From positions 1-48,701 of the forward strand of contig JAGBVR010000034.1 of assembly GCA_017630215.1 (NCBI GenBank): a DNA stretch of 48,701 nt, written 5' to 3'. Shown here in pieces: positions 24,586-36,742 of the stretch. A program made the translations under genes and the position numbers. Numbering within the stretch: the stretch's first letter is position 1; every line of letters begins with the position of its first letter. A model generated the notes under the pieces. That model saw nothing but the letters and a program-made list of their open reading frames with translations, was not told the origin of the DNA and made no database searches. Origin of the DNA: Bacteroidales bacterium. Its GTDB lineage: Bacteria; Bacteroidota; Bacteroidia; Bacteroidales; UBA932.

Positions 24586-27195
24586 ATGAAAAGATTATTT
24601 GCAATGATTGTAATGGCCTTGGCCACAGTCCTCGCCTATGCTCAGACAGAGATACAGGTGCAGGTACATAACGTGGTGGCTGAGGATGAGCAGTTCAATG
24701 TTACATTCGTTATAGAAGGGGAGGCCAAGTCATCGGATTTCGCTTGGTCGCCAGGAGATGACTTCCAGCTCCTCTGGGGACCTCAGCAGGGACGTTCTAC
24801 AAGTGTCCAGATAATTAATGGCAAGACTACCAAGTCGGTTCAGACTACATATTCCTATGTGTTAAGGCCTGTCAGGACAGGAAAATTCACAATTTCCAGG
24901 GCAGTGGCAAAGGTAAAAGGACAGGAAATCCATTCCGCTCCGGTAACAATCGAAGTCGTGGCCTCCGGTTCTGCAAGATCATCTTCAGGTCAGTCCCAGT
25001 CTTCTGCCCAGCCAGCTCAGCCAAGACAGTCACAGACGGGTGCTGTTCCGGATGATGATATATTTCTGACCTTGAGTCTTAGCAGGACCAATGTGGTTGT
25101 GGGTGAACCAGTTACAGCTGTTATCAAGCTTTATCAGAGAGTGAATGTCGCCGGCTTCGAAAGTGCGGTTTTCCCTACATTCAACGGATTCTGGAGCCAG
25201 GAACTCGAAGCTCCTTCAAACATTGAATTCACTCGTGAGACTTATAACGGACAGATTTATAATTCTGCACTTCTCAGAAAATTTGTCCTTATTCCTCAGC
25301 AGCAGGGCCAGATCAAGATCGATCCGGCAGAGCTTGTCTGTCTTGTCAATGTAAGAGTGTCTTCGGGCGGAGCAAGTATATTCGATGGCTTCTTCGATGA
25401 TTACAGGACAATCAGAAAGAGAGTGTCATCCAAGGCGGTGACAGTCAATGTCTCACCTCTTCCGTCCGGCGCTCCGGCATCTTTTGCCGGTGGAGTGGGT
25501 GAGTTCGTTATTTCAGCCAGGGTCAGCAAGGATACCTTAAAGACTCATGAAGCTGCCTCACTGCTTGTGACTGTTTCAGGAAACGGCAATGTATCCCTGC
25601 TTTCGGCACCGAAGGTAAGCTTCCCGCCTGATATGGAGGTATATGATACAAAGGTATCGGACAGAATCGACAGAGGAGGACTTTCCGGCAGCAAGATGTA
25701 TGAATATCCTTTCATTCCGCGCAGCCATGGTGATTTTGTGATCGAACCGATAAAGTATTCATACTACGATGTAAACAAGAAGCAGTATGTGACATTGGAG
25801 ACACCGGCTATTCCTGTATTTGTGGAACGCGGCAATGAAACAGAAGCTGTTGCAGTCAGCGGTGGCGTTTCTGTACCGAAGGATGTCCGTAACCTTGGCA
25901 GCGACATACGTTTCATCAGCACCAAGGCTCCTGGACTTGCACCAAAGGGTGATTATCTGCTGGGTTCTGCATTGTTCTGGATCCTGATTGCTCTGCTTGT
26001 GGCGCTCGCAGTGGCCTGCTGGGCGGCTTTCAGACATATTGCAGCCAGAAGAGCGGATGTCGTAGGTACAAAGAACAGAAAGGCTACCAAGATGGCTCTT
26101 AAGAGGCTCAATCTTGCAGGAACATTCCTTAAGCAGAATCTTTACACAGCTTTCTACGAGGAACTTCACAAGGCATTGCTCGGTTTCATTTCAGATAAAC
26201 TGAATATTCCGGTGGCTGAGCTTTCACGTGAGCGCATTACTCAGACGCTCAAGGAGGGCAAGGTGGCAGATAAGTATATCGATACATTCATCAGCATCCT
26301 TGATGCCTGCGAATTTGCCCGCTATGCTCCGGATGCCGGACACGAGGCAATGGCTGCACATTATGATGCGGCTCTGGATGTGATTTCATCTATTGATTCA
26401 GATATGAAAGCTGGAAAGTCTGCTCCTAAGGGAGCTTTGATGGCATTTGTTGTACTTCTTCTCTGGCCGGTTGCTATTCAGGCTCAGGAAACGGAATATG
26501 CGGATTCCCTGTGGAATGTAGCCAATCAGGCATATGCAGAAGGCAGATGGACAGATGCAGTGGACGGATATGAAATGATATCCGGCATGGGACTGGAGTC
26601 GGCAGCCCTATATTGCAATACCGGTGACGCATATTTCAAGGAGGGAAATCCTGCCAAGGCCATCCTGTACTATGAACGTGCATTGAAACTGGATCCTTCA
26701 TATTCGGATGCAAGGTTCAATCTTGCTCTTCTGAACAATGGAATCCAGGACAGGATTGATTCTGTTCCTGAATTCGTGCTTAAGACCTGGTTCAGGAATT
26801 TCAGCTATATCATGGATTCGAACGGCTGGGCTGTATGCTTCATCGTATTCCTTGCATTGACTCTGGCGATGGTCCTGATGTTCATATTGGCACCTTCTGT
26901 TGGAGGAAGAAGGACCGGATTCTTTGTCGGACTGGTTATGCTGCTCGCTGCAGCACTGTCGCTTACCTTCTCCATATGGCAGAAGAATGATGCAATGAGA
27001 GCCGATAAGGCTATTATCATGAGGCCTGTGACATCGGTGAAAAGTTCGCCTTCCTCAGAGGCTTCGACCGATCTCTTCATTCTTCACGAGGGAACCAAGG
27101 TAAAACTTATCGATGAGGTGGGATCATGGAAGAATATCGAGCTTGCAGATGGAAGACAGGGATGGATCCCGTCCGCAGACCTTGAAGTAATCTGA
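24586..27195 (+). CDS. batD: Fused BatD-BatE protein (oxygen tolerance domain plus TPR/SH3)
   Basis: 869 aa from the ATG at 24586; the TTG at 24574 overlaps batC and lies outside the signal. Residues 1-20 are a signal peptide (MIVMALATVLAYAQ). BatD beta-domains cover about 25-450, with a membrane helix at about 461-482. A cytoplasmic segment follows to about 615. A second helix at about 618-636 (ALMAFVVLLLWPVAIQAQ) looks like the signal peptide of an ancestral BatE. It leads into TPR repeats (about 640-725), two helices (about 748-770, 779-798) and a bacterial SH3 domain (about 814-868, ending GWIPSADLEVI). BatD and BatE are separate genes in Bacteroides fragilis as I recall. The topology of the fusion is consistent, and no internal stop or frame change is seen. 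Confidence 0.88.
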   Translation: MKRLFAMIVMALATVLAYAQTEIQVQVHNVVAEDEQFNVTFVIEGEAKSSDFAWSPGDDFQLLWGPQQGRSTSVQIINGKTTKSVQTTYSYVLRPVRTGKFTISRAVAKVKGQEIHSAPVTIEVVASGSARSSSGQSQSSAQPAQPRQSQTGAVPDDDIFLTLSLSRTNVVVGEPVTAVIKLYQRVNVAGFESAVFPTFNGFWSQELEAPSNIEFTRETYNGQIYNSALLRKFVLIPQQQGQIKIDPAELVCLVNVRVSSGGASIFDGFFDDYRTIRKRVSSKAVTVNVSPLPSGAPASFAGGVGEFVISARVSKDTLKTHEAASLLVTVSGNGNVSLLSAPKVSFPPDMEVYDTKVSDRIDRGGLSGSKMYEYPFIPRSHGDFVIEPIKYSYYDVNKKQYVTLETPAIPVFVERGNETEAVAVSGGVSVPKDVRNLGSDIRFISTKAPGLAPKGDYLLGSALFWILIALLVALAVACWAAFRHIAARRADVVGTKNRKATKMALKRLNLAGTFLKQNLYTAFYEELHKALLGFISDKLNIPVAELSRERITQTLKEGKVADKYIDTFISILDACEFARYAPDAGHEAMAAHYDAALDVISSIDSDMKAGKSAPKGALMAFVVLLLWPVAIQAQETEYADSLWNVANQAYAEGRWTDAVDGYEMISGMGLESAALYCNTGDAYFKEGNPAKAILYYERALKLDPSYSDARFNLALLNNGIQDRIDSVPEFVLKTWFRNFSYIMDSNGWAVCFIVFLALTLAMVLMFILAPSVGGRRTGFFVGLVMLLAAALSLTFSIWQKNDAMRADKAIIMRPVTSVKSSPSSEASTDLFILHEGTKVKLIDEVGSWKNIELADGRQGWIPSADLEVI

Positions 27196-27210
27196 TAAAA
27201 CACTAACTAA

Positions 27211-30393
<3,183 letters not shown>

Positions 30394-30430
30394 TATTCTT
30401 GCGCATTTTTTAATGCGTTGGTACATAGAT

Positions 30431-30481
30431 ATTTACGTTATCTGCGTGCTCCCCATTAGGGAGCACGCAGATAACGTAAAT
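30431..30481. terminator. 23-bp perfect inverted repeat after the beta-galactosidase gene
   Basis: Arms 30431-30453 and 30459-30481 are perfectly complementary (atttacgttatctgcgtgct-ccc and reverse) with a 5-nt loop catta. There is no T-tract after it, so it may be a factor-independent hairpin, an RNA-stability element or a mobile palindrome. Confidence 0.6.
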
Positions 30482-30535
30482 GCCTGTGGATTAGGGTGAT
30501 AGCATGTTGTTAATGACTGCGGGAGCAATATTGCA

Positions 30536-30567
30536 TTTGGAATTATGTGTTCTGATTGATATATTTG
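30536..30567 (+). promoter_or_regulatory. Promoter of the 30606 peptide and M64 lipoprotein unit
   Basis: TTTG (30536-30539), a 20-base spacer and TATATTTG (30560-30567), an exact Bacteroidetes match, about 38 bases before the peptide ATG. Confidence 0.75.
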
Positions 30568-30605
30568 TAAGTCTCTACATTATTGATATTCAAACATCAG
30601 CAGAT

Positions 30606-30752
30606 ATGAAGAAAGATATTATTGTAACGGGCTCATACAAAAGTCCAGAGATTGTCATGGAGACAATTGAAATCGAGGGATTGCTCTGTCTTAGCGGAAA
30701 CCATGAATCCTTGACTGAAGACGATAGTTGGGGTGAACTTTTAGAGGATTAG
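30606..30752 (+). CDS. 48-aa peptide upstream of the M64 lipoprotein (family shared with 44831)
   Basis: 48 aa, from MKKDIIVTGSYKSPEIVMET to DSWGELLED. It shares length and motifs with the 48-aa peptide at 44831: MKxxxII, SP at about residue 14-16, EGxLCxSG in the middle, and a DDxWG-like C-terminus. It has no signal peptide or membrane helix; it is small, acidic and has one cysteine. It is the first gene of a two-gene unit, 6 bp before the lipoprotein ATG, with a strong promoter. Small acidic peptides of about 50 aa are widespread in Bacteroidales near surface proteins, but I know of no assigned function. It could be a leader or regulatory peptide, a ribosomally made precursor, or an accessory of lipoprotein export. 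Confidence 0.7.
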   Translation: MKKDIIVTGSYKSPEIVMETIEIEGLLCLSGNHESLTEDDSWGELLED

Positions 30753-30758
30753 GTAATT

Positions 30759-33713
30759 ATGAAAAGCTTAGGTAGATTCATACTGACGTTTGCAGCAGCT
30801 GCATTCTCGGTTTCCTGTGTGGAAAATATTTCAGAAGATCCGGTCATCGATAAGACCCCGGACTCTGAAGTTGTTGAAATGACTTTCACGGCTTCTTATG
30901 CTGATAAGACAAAAACAGTTCTTGTCAATGGCACCGAAGTATGGTGGAATTTTTGGGATGCCATATCAGTTAATGGAGATCCATTCTATGTAACTAATGC
31001 CAACGAGCCAGCCCCATATGCTGAATTTGTTGGTTCGACGGGTGTTTCAGAAAAATACCATGCTCTTTATCCTTATAACCCTGGCTGGATTTGGGAGAAC
31101 GATGTTACTGAAGTCTATATCCCAATCAATCAGTATGCTTCTAAAGGAAATATTACCGAAGATTGTTTCATCTCCACGGCTGTGGCAACAGATGAATGTA
31201 AGAACTTACATTTTAAGAATCAGTTAGGATATATAAAATTCTCTATCGATGAAAATACGGGTCCTGTTCAGTCCGTTTCAGTTTCGTCAAATGGAGGAGA
31301 GGTACTTGGAGGATGGGGTACAATCGATTTTTCCGGAGATGATCCGATTTTCAAAATGATCGAGATGCCGACAGCGTGGCCTATAACCCTGCTCTCTGAT
31401 TCGATTCTTACTCCAGGAGAATACTATATCGCATTGTATCCTGATACCTATTCGAAAGGTTTGACATTTACCTTCAATGATTCGGAAGGACACTCGATAA
31501 TAAGATCAATAAATAAAGAGATAACTCTGGAAAAGGGAGTAATCCAAAATATCGGCTTGATAAGTCGACTTGATTTTGCCGAGATCCCTTCGCAGCGTGA
31601 AGCATTGATTGCTTTTTATAATGCTACAAATGGAGATGACTGGATATGTAATACGAACTGGTGCAGTGATAAACCTATTTATGAATGGTATGGGGTAACC
31701 TGTAACTCATCTGGAGGGATATTGAAAGAAGAAGTTGAGGGTATTTATTTGACCGATAATAATCTCACAGGATACCTGCCTTCGGAGATAGGTGATCTTG
31801 TCACAATCAAAGATCTATGGCTTGATTCTTCCGGTCAGAACAAGATAGGCGGAACAATTCCAAAGGAAATAGGTAAACTGAAACACCTGAAGCAATTATA
31901 TTTGAATCACAACAGGTTGACGGGCTCGATACCTGCCGAACTATGCAATCTTAACCTTGAGGTTTGTTATTTGGGTGACAATATGTTGTCTGGGCAATAT
32001 CCGCCAGAGATAGCCAATCTGCTGGATGGAATCAGAGATTATCATTTTGAGTTAGCAGGAAATTCAATAACAGGTGCTATACCTCCGGAAGTCGCTTCTC
32101 ACCCTCGTTTTGAAGAATTCTGGCCAGAATTTCTAATGGGTATGGATTGTACAAATCCAGATCAATTGGATATATCGGACTTGGTAATACCTGCGCCAAG
32201 TGGTGTGGTTACTACTATTAATGGAGCGGATATCAACCTGAAAGATTTTTATGCATCCAATAAGTATACAGTACTTTATAATTGGGCTAGTTGGTGCTCT
32301 TATTCTCCAGCATTCACTACTGAACTGATACCGCTATATAAAGCATATAAGTCTAAAGGCTTGGATATATTGGGCTATGTCGGTGCTTCATCGTGGCAGT
32401 TCCCAAGTGATAATATTGAAACCATTCAAGCAGAAATAGATAAACTGGGAATACCGTGGGATAATATAGCGATGACAGACAATGATGAATACTATGTCGA
32501 TAATTATCTGTGTGCTATGTTCAAATTACTTACTCCTGATCTGCTCGTGGTAGACCATAATGGAAATATTGTTCTTCAGAATCTTTTAGATGTAACTGGC
32601 AGGTATGACAGAATGTTGTCATTTCAGGAATTTCTTGTAGAGCACCTCGGTGATGCTGATATTGAAGATCAGGAGTTATACAAGTCGACGGATTTCAGCC
32701 GTGATGGTGAGGTCGAAATGTTGCAGCAGGCAAAGCAAGGAAGAGGCATAGATATAGTCCTTATGGGTGACGCTTATTCAGACCGTCTGATAGCTGATGG
32801 TACTTATGTTTCTGATATGCAGGTTGTTGCAGATGCATTGTTTGAGGAGGAACCATTTAAAAGTTTCAAGGATTATTTCAATGTTTTTGTAGTTAACGTG
32901 GTGTCTGAGAATGAGGTCTATGTCAAGGGAAGTTCCACTGCGCTTGATACATATCATGTAGAAGAGACATTGGTGAAAGGCAATGATTCTGAATGTTTCA
33001 GATATGCCTTGAATGCTATATCTTCCGAAAGGATGGACGAAGCTCTTTTGGTTGTGGTGATGAATCAGAAAATGCACGCAGGTACATGTTATATGTACGA
33101 GTCTCTTTCTGATGGAGATTATGGTAGCGGAACTTCAATAGCATATTTTATGAAAGGCTTTTCGGATTCGGACTTTGTCGGGCTGATACAGCACGAGTCT
33201 TTGGGTCACGGATTTGCCAAGCTGGCCGATGAATATGCTTACGCAGAGAACGGAACTATTCCGTATGATGAAATTATCGGCAACTACAAACGGCTTGAAG
33301 CGAAAGGCTGGTGGAAGAATGTTGATTTTACAGATAATCCCGATGAGGTGAAGTGGAGTTACTTCCTTGAGGATGACAGGTATGCTTCTGAAGAACTTGG
33401 AGTGTTTGAAGGAGCCTGTACCTATTGGAGTGGAGCATATCGTCCGTCTGAGAACAGCATTATGAGGTTCAATACCGGAGGCTTCAATGCTCCTTCACGT
33501 GAGGCAATATATTATAGAATCCACAAACTGGCTTACGGACCGTATTGGGCATATGATTATGAAGATTTCGTGGAATACGATGCAAGGAACCGCGCATCTG
33601 CAGCTCAGGCCGAAACTGTTCTGAAACGCAAGGCGAACTATGTGGAAAGGACATTCGAGCCTACTCATCCCCCTGTGATCGTGAAGGGATCCTGGAGGGA
33701 TGCAGTGAAGTAG
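30759..33713 (+). CDS. Chimeric surface lipoprotein: fimbrillin-like, LRR, thioredoxin-like and M64 metallopeptidase
   Basis: 984 aa. The lipobox is FSVSC with Cys20, so it is a lipoprotein. Residues about 35-265 resemble fimbrillin-like N-terminal domains (EVWWNFWDAISV). Residues about 280-440 contain plant-type leucine-rich repeats (NNLTGYLPSEIGDL, NRLTGSIPAELCNL). Residues about 480-630 are thioredoxin/TlpA-like, but the active site is WCSYSP (W512, C513), with serine where the second cysteine should be. Residues about 655-970 match the M64 IgA-peptidase type: HESLGHGFAKLADEY (H812, E813, H817). Overall it should be a surface-anchored metalloprotease. The histidine spacing (HExxxH) is one longer than textbook HExxH; I recall similar HEAGGHGF forms in Bacteroides M64, so this needs an alignment. 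The gene is A+T-rich compared with its neighbours, which suggests acquisition. Confidence 0.85.
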   Translation: MKSLGRFILTFAAAAFSVSCVENISEDPVIDKTPDSEVVEMTFTASYADKTKTVLVNGTEVWWNFWDAISVNGDPFYVTNANEPAPYAEFVGSTGVSEKYHALYPYNPGWIWENDVTEVYIPINQYASKGNITEDCFISTAVATDECKNLHFKNQLGYIKFSIDENTGPVQSVSVSSNGGEVLGGWGTIDFSGDDPIFKMIEMPTAWPITLLSDSILTPGEYYIALYPDTYSKGLTFTFNDSEGHSIIRSINKEITLEKGVIQNIGLISRLDFAEIPSQREALIAFYNATNGDDWICNTNWCSDKPIYEWYGVTCNSSGGILKEEVEGIYLTDNNLTGYLPSEIGDLVTIKDLWLDSSGQNKIGGTIPKEIGKLKHLKQLYLNHNRLTGSIPAELCNLNLEVCYLGDNMLSGQYPPEIANLLDGIRDYHFELAGNSITGAIPPEVASHPRFEEFWPEFLMGMDCTNPDQLDISDLVIPAPSGVVTTINGADINLKDFYASNKYTVLYNWASWCSYSPAFTTELIPLYKAYKSKGLDILGYVGASSWQFPSDNIETIQAEIDKLGIPWDNIAMTDNDEYYVDNYLCAMFKLLTPDLLVVDHNGNIVLQNLLDVTGRYDRMLSFQEFLVEHLGDADIEDQELYKSTDFSRDGEVEMLQQAKQGRGIDIVLMGDAYSDRLIADGTYVSDMQVVADALFEEEPFKSFKDYFNVFVVNVVSENEVYVKGSSTALDTYHVEETLVKGNDSECFRYALNAISSERMDEALLVVVMNQKMHAGTCYMYESLSDGDYGSGTSIAYFMKGFSDSDFVGLIQHESLGHGFAKLADEYAYAENGTIPYDEIIGNYKRLEAKGWWKNVDFTDNPDEVKWSYFLEDDRYASEELGVFEGACTYWSGAYRPSENSIMRFNTGGFNAPSREAIYYRIHKLAYGPYWAYDYEDFVEYDARNRASAAQAETVLKRKANYVERTFEPTHPPVIVKGSWRDAVK

Positions 33714-33715
33714 GA

Positions 33716-34402
33716 TCAGATAAGAGATTCGTATATGCGGACGGTTTCGCGATGGATTGCGGAATCGTCCGCTATTGTATCCTGCAAGGCCCTTAGGCGT
33801 GCAGCGTTGTCACTCCATGGAATCCAGAGCTTGAGATAGCCACCGCGTCCGTATTTCTCTTTCAGATGGGCGACAGCCCTTTCGATGTGCCCTTCGCGAT
33901 CGAGGTCCGGATAATGAGTGAATCCGAACTGGACCGTGCGGAGGATGATCGTATCTCCGTTTATCACGCGGTCTGCTTCCGCTACAATCTTTCCGTAGAT
34001 GCTGCGTGGGGCTGATTTTCCGGAAGCGCGATGATCTTCTGCAGCCTGTGCTATCAGCTCGATCTGGTCCTGAGTGAACCATTCCTTTAATCGGCTGTCG
34101 TTACGGATGATGATTCCGGAGTCTGAGTGATGGTTTTCGCGTCCGTTCACCAGCCCGAGGTCGTGGCAGGCGGCAGCGACAAAAAGTATTTCACGGTCAA
34201 TCTCTTCAGACCATAAGTCTGCTGTTTCGGTCGGTTGTCCTTCCAGCCAGGCAGCCCTTGAGTCCAGAAGGTGCATGGCCTGCTCTATGACCGTCAAAGC
34301 ATGATTTTCCCGGTGTGCAGGGTCGAATCCTGCATACCGGGAAACTATTTCGTCAAAGACATATCTTATAATGTCTTCTCTTATATCGAAGTATTTCTCC
34401 AT
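33716..34402 (-). CDS. HD-domain phosphohydrolase-like protein coupled to glpF
   Basis: 228 aa from the ATG at 34402; this base is shared with the stop of glpF (TAATG). The HD domain is clear: H34 in RENHALTVIE, the HD pair at 80-81 (AAACHDLGLVNG), EDHRASG and the EADRV metal site. HD proteins of this kind are metal-dependent phosphohydrolases acting on nucleotides or other phosphates. Being coupled to glpF and glpK suggests a link with glycerol or glycerol phosphate, but the substrate is unknown. The stop is 2 bp from the stop of the M64 lipoprotein on the other strand. Confidence 0.82.
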   Translation of the reverse strand: MEKYFDIREDIIRYVFDEIVSRYAGFDPAHRENHALTVIEQAMHLLDSRAAWLEGQPTETADLWSEEIDREILFVAAACHDLGLVNGRENHHSDSGIIIRNDSRLKEWFTQDQIELIAQAAEDHRASGKSAPRSIYGKIVAEADRVINGDTIILRTVQFGFTHYPDLDREGHIERAVAHLKEKYGRGGYLKLWIPWSDNAARLRALQDTIADDSAIHRETVRIYESLI

Positions 34403-35154
34403 TAATAAAGTACAATATAAGTCAGTGCAGCAAGTGTAGCTCCGACAATAGGACCGGCAACCGGCACCCAGCTGTATCCCCATCCGCTATCTCTCTTGTT
34501 CTTCATTGGAAGCACAGCGTGAGCGATACGAGGCGCGAGATCACGTGCAGGGTTGATTGCATAACCTGTAGCTCCGCCGAGAGACATACCGATCGACATG
34601 ATAAGGAATGTCACAGGAAGTGCTCCGAGTTCTCCCATACCGATGTGCAGATGCTGTCCGTCCGGATCAAGGTGTGCCACATTGGCATCCACTCCGAATA
34701 CAAGGATTACAAATACCAGAAGCCAGCTTGCAAGGGCCTCGCAGAAGAAGTTGCGTACCTTATGGCCTTCGATAGCCGGCATTGTACAGAATGTGCCGAG
34801 CTTTGTGTCAGGGTCTTCAGTAGCATCGTAATGATCCTTGTAGAAAAGCCATACGAGAGCTGCGCCGACGAAGCCGCCGAGCATCTGAGCCACGATATAT
34901 CCTGGTACTGCGCTCCAGGCCATTGTTCCGGCAAGCGCACATCCGATGCTTACAGCAGGGTTGAGATGTGCTCCTGAAACGGAACCAGAAATGAATACTC
35001 CGACCATTACGGCAAAGCCCCAGCCCATTGTGATGACTACCCAGCCGGCACCCTTAGCTTTACTCTTGTTTAGACTAGTGGCGGCGCATACTCCGTCGCC
35101 AAGGAGGATCAGCACCATTGTGCCGATGAACTCGAACAGATATTTTTCGAACAT
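34402..35154 (-). CDS. glpF: Glycerol facilitator/aquaporin (MIP family)
   Basis: 250 aa with six membrane helices and two NPA motifs (HLNPAVSIG near residue 65, and NPARDLAPR near 205). The GYAINPARDLAP aspartate after the second NPA favours a glycerol-type pore. It probably feeds GlpK (upstream in the same orientation), with which it forms the glycerol uptake module. The gap to glpK (73 bp) holds a REP-like sequence; the HD gene is translationally coupled downstream. Confidence 0.92.
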   Translation of the reverse strand: MFEKYLFEFIGTMVLILLGDGVCAATSLNKSKAKGAGWVVITMGWGFAVMVGVFISGSVSGAHLNPAVSIGCALAGTMAWSAVPGYIVAQMLGGFVGAALVWLFYKDHYDATEDPDTKLGTFCTMPAIEGHKVRNFFCEALASWLLVFVILVFGVDANVAHLDPDGQHLHIGMGELGALPVTFLIMSIGMSLGGATGYAINPARDLAPRIAHAVLPMKNKRDSGWGYSWVPVAGPIVGATLAALTYIVLY

Positions 35155-35169
35155 GGTTTTAGATGTGTT

Positions 35170-35197
35170 AGATTCTTACGCTTCGCTCAGAATGACA
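35170..35197 (+). repeat. REP-like intergenic element, copy 4
   Basis: agattcttacgcttcgctca then gaatgaca, between glpK and glpF. It is a shortened form of copies 2, 3 and 5. Confidence 0.55.
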
Positions 35198-35227
35198 ATA
35201 ATGTCTTTTATTCCAAATGAATGATGG

Positions 35228-36715
35228 TTATTTTCCTGTCAGCGTTCTGCTTATAGCATCCGCCCATCCGGCCTTGAGCTCGGTGACAGTGTCTTGAGAA
35301 GCCTCAGGCTTGAATTCCATTTCCACGCCCCACTGGCTCTTGATGTGGTCGATGCTTTCCCAATAGCCGACAGCAAGGCCGGCAAGGTATGCTGCACCTA
35401 ATGCTGTAGTTTCGGTAACGATCGGTCGAATGACTGATGTGCCGAGAATGTCTGCCTGGAATTGCATAAGAAGATTGTTCCTTGAAGCGCCACCGTCGAC
35501 CTTGAGCTCTTTAAGGGTCACTCCTGCGTCCCTCTGCATCGCATTGACGATGTCCATTGTCTGGAAAGCGATTCCTTCGAGGGCGGCGCGAGCGATGTGA
35601 GCGGCAGTCGACCCTCTGCTGAGGCCGTAGATGCTTCCCTTTGCATACTGATCCCAGTGCGGAGCTCCGAGGCCTGTGAGTGCAGGTACGAAGTATACTC
35701 CTCCATTGTCTGGGACGCTGGCAGCCAGGGCCTCTACTTCAGCAGATGAACGGATGATTCCGAGTCCGTCACGCAGCCACTGCACGACAGATCCTGCTAC
35801 GAAGATGCTGCCCTCGAGAGCGTAATTGACAGTGTCTCCAATCTTCCATGCGATAGTTGTGAGAAGATTGTTGGATGACATTATAGGTCTTTCACCGCTG
35901 TTCATAAGCATGAAGCAACCGGTTCCGTATGTGTTCTTTACTGATCCCGGTTCTGTACACATCTGGCCGAAGAGGGCGGCCTGCTGGTCTCCTGCGATAC
36001 CTGCGATAGGAACTTCGTGAGCGAAGAGAGTCGTTTTTGTATATCCGTATACCTCGCTGGAAGACTTGACTTCTGGCATCATTGATTCTGGAATGCCGAA
36101 AAGGTTCAGGAGTTCCTTATCCCATTCGAGGGTGTGGATGTTGAAAAGCATTGTTCGTGATGCGTTTGTCACATCGGTTACATGCACTTCTCCACGTGTG
36201 AGCATCCAGATGAGCCATGTATCTACCGTACCGAATCTAAGTTTTCCTTCATCTGCTTTTTTGCGTGCTCCGGGCACGTTTTCAAGTATCCAGAGAATCT
36301 TTGTAGCACTGAAGTAAGCATCGATGATGAGACCGGTCTTACTTCTTATAAGGTCGGTGCGTCCGTCTCTTTTAAGGCAGTCGCAGAACTCGGATGTGCG
36401 TCTGTCCTGCCATACAATGGCATTATAAACGGGTTCTCCGGTCTCTGCATCCCATACGATTGTGGTTTCTCGCTGATTGGTGATTCCGATGGCAGCGATG
36501 TTGAGGCCGTTGATATCAATGGAAGTGATGGCCTCCGCAATGACCGAAGCCTGAGATGACCATATTTCCATTGGGTTATGCTCCACCCAGCCCGGTTTTG
36601 GGAAAATCTGGGTGAACTCTTTCTGTGACACGGCCTTTGTCTGACCGTACTGATCGAATACTATTGCCCTTGAACTGCTGGTTCCCTGGTCAAGGGCGAG
36701 AATGTACTTCTCCAT
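35228..36715 (-). CDS. glpK: Glycerol kinase
   Basis: 495 aa, standard length. It phosphorylates glycerol to sn-glycerol 3-phosphate using ATP. The N-terminal ATP-binding sequence is [16 protein letters not shown]; also conserved are [41 protein letters not shown] (second phosphate loop) and the DGGASRN of [16 protein letters not shown]. It heads a glpK-glpF-HD unit, 73 bp before glpF. Confidence 0.96.
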   Translation of the reverse strand: MEKYILALDQGTSSSRAIVFDQYGQTKAVSQKEFTQIFPKPGWVEHNPMEIWSSQASVIAEAITSIDINGLNIAAIGITNQRETTIVWDAETGEPVYNAIVWQDRRTSEFCDCLKRDGRTDLIRSKTGLIIDAYFSATKILWILENVPGARKKADEGKLRFGTVDTWLIWMLTRGEVHVTDVTNASRTMLFNIHTLEWDKELLNLFGIPESMMPEVKSSSEVYGYTKTTLFAHEVPIAGIAGDQQAALFGQMCTEPGSVKNTYGTGCFMLMNSGERPIMSSNNLLTTIAWKIGDTVNYALEGSIFVAGSVVQWLRDGLGIIRSSAEVEALAASVPDNGGVYFVPALTGLGAPHWDQYAKGSIYGLSRGSTAAHIARAALEGIAFQTMDIVNAMQRDAGVTLKELKVDGGASRNNLLMQFQADILGTSVIRPIVTETTALGAAYLAGLAVGYWESIDHIKSQWGVEMEFKPEASQDTVTELKAGWADAISRTLTGK

Positions 36716-36742
36716 AAAATTATGTGGTTATTGGTCTTTTGC

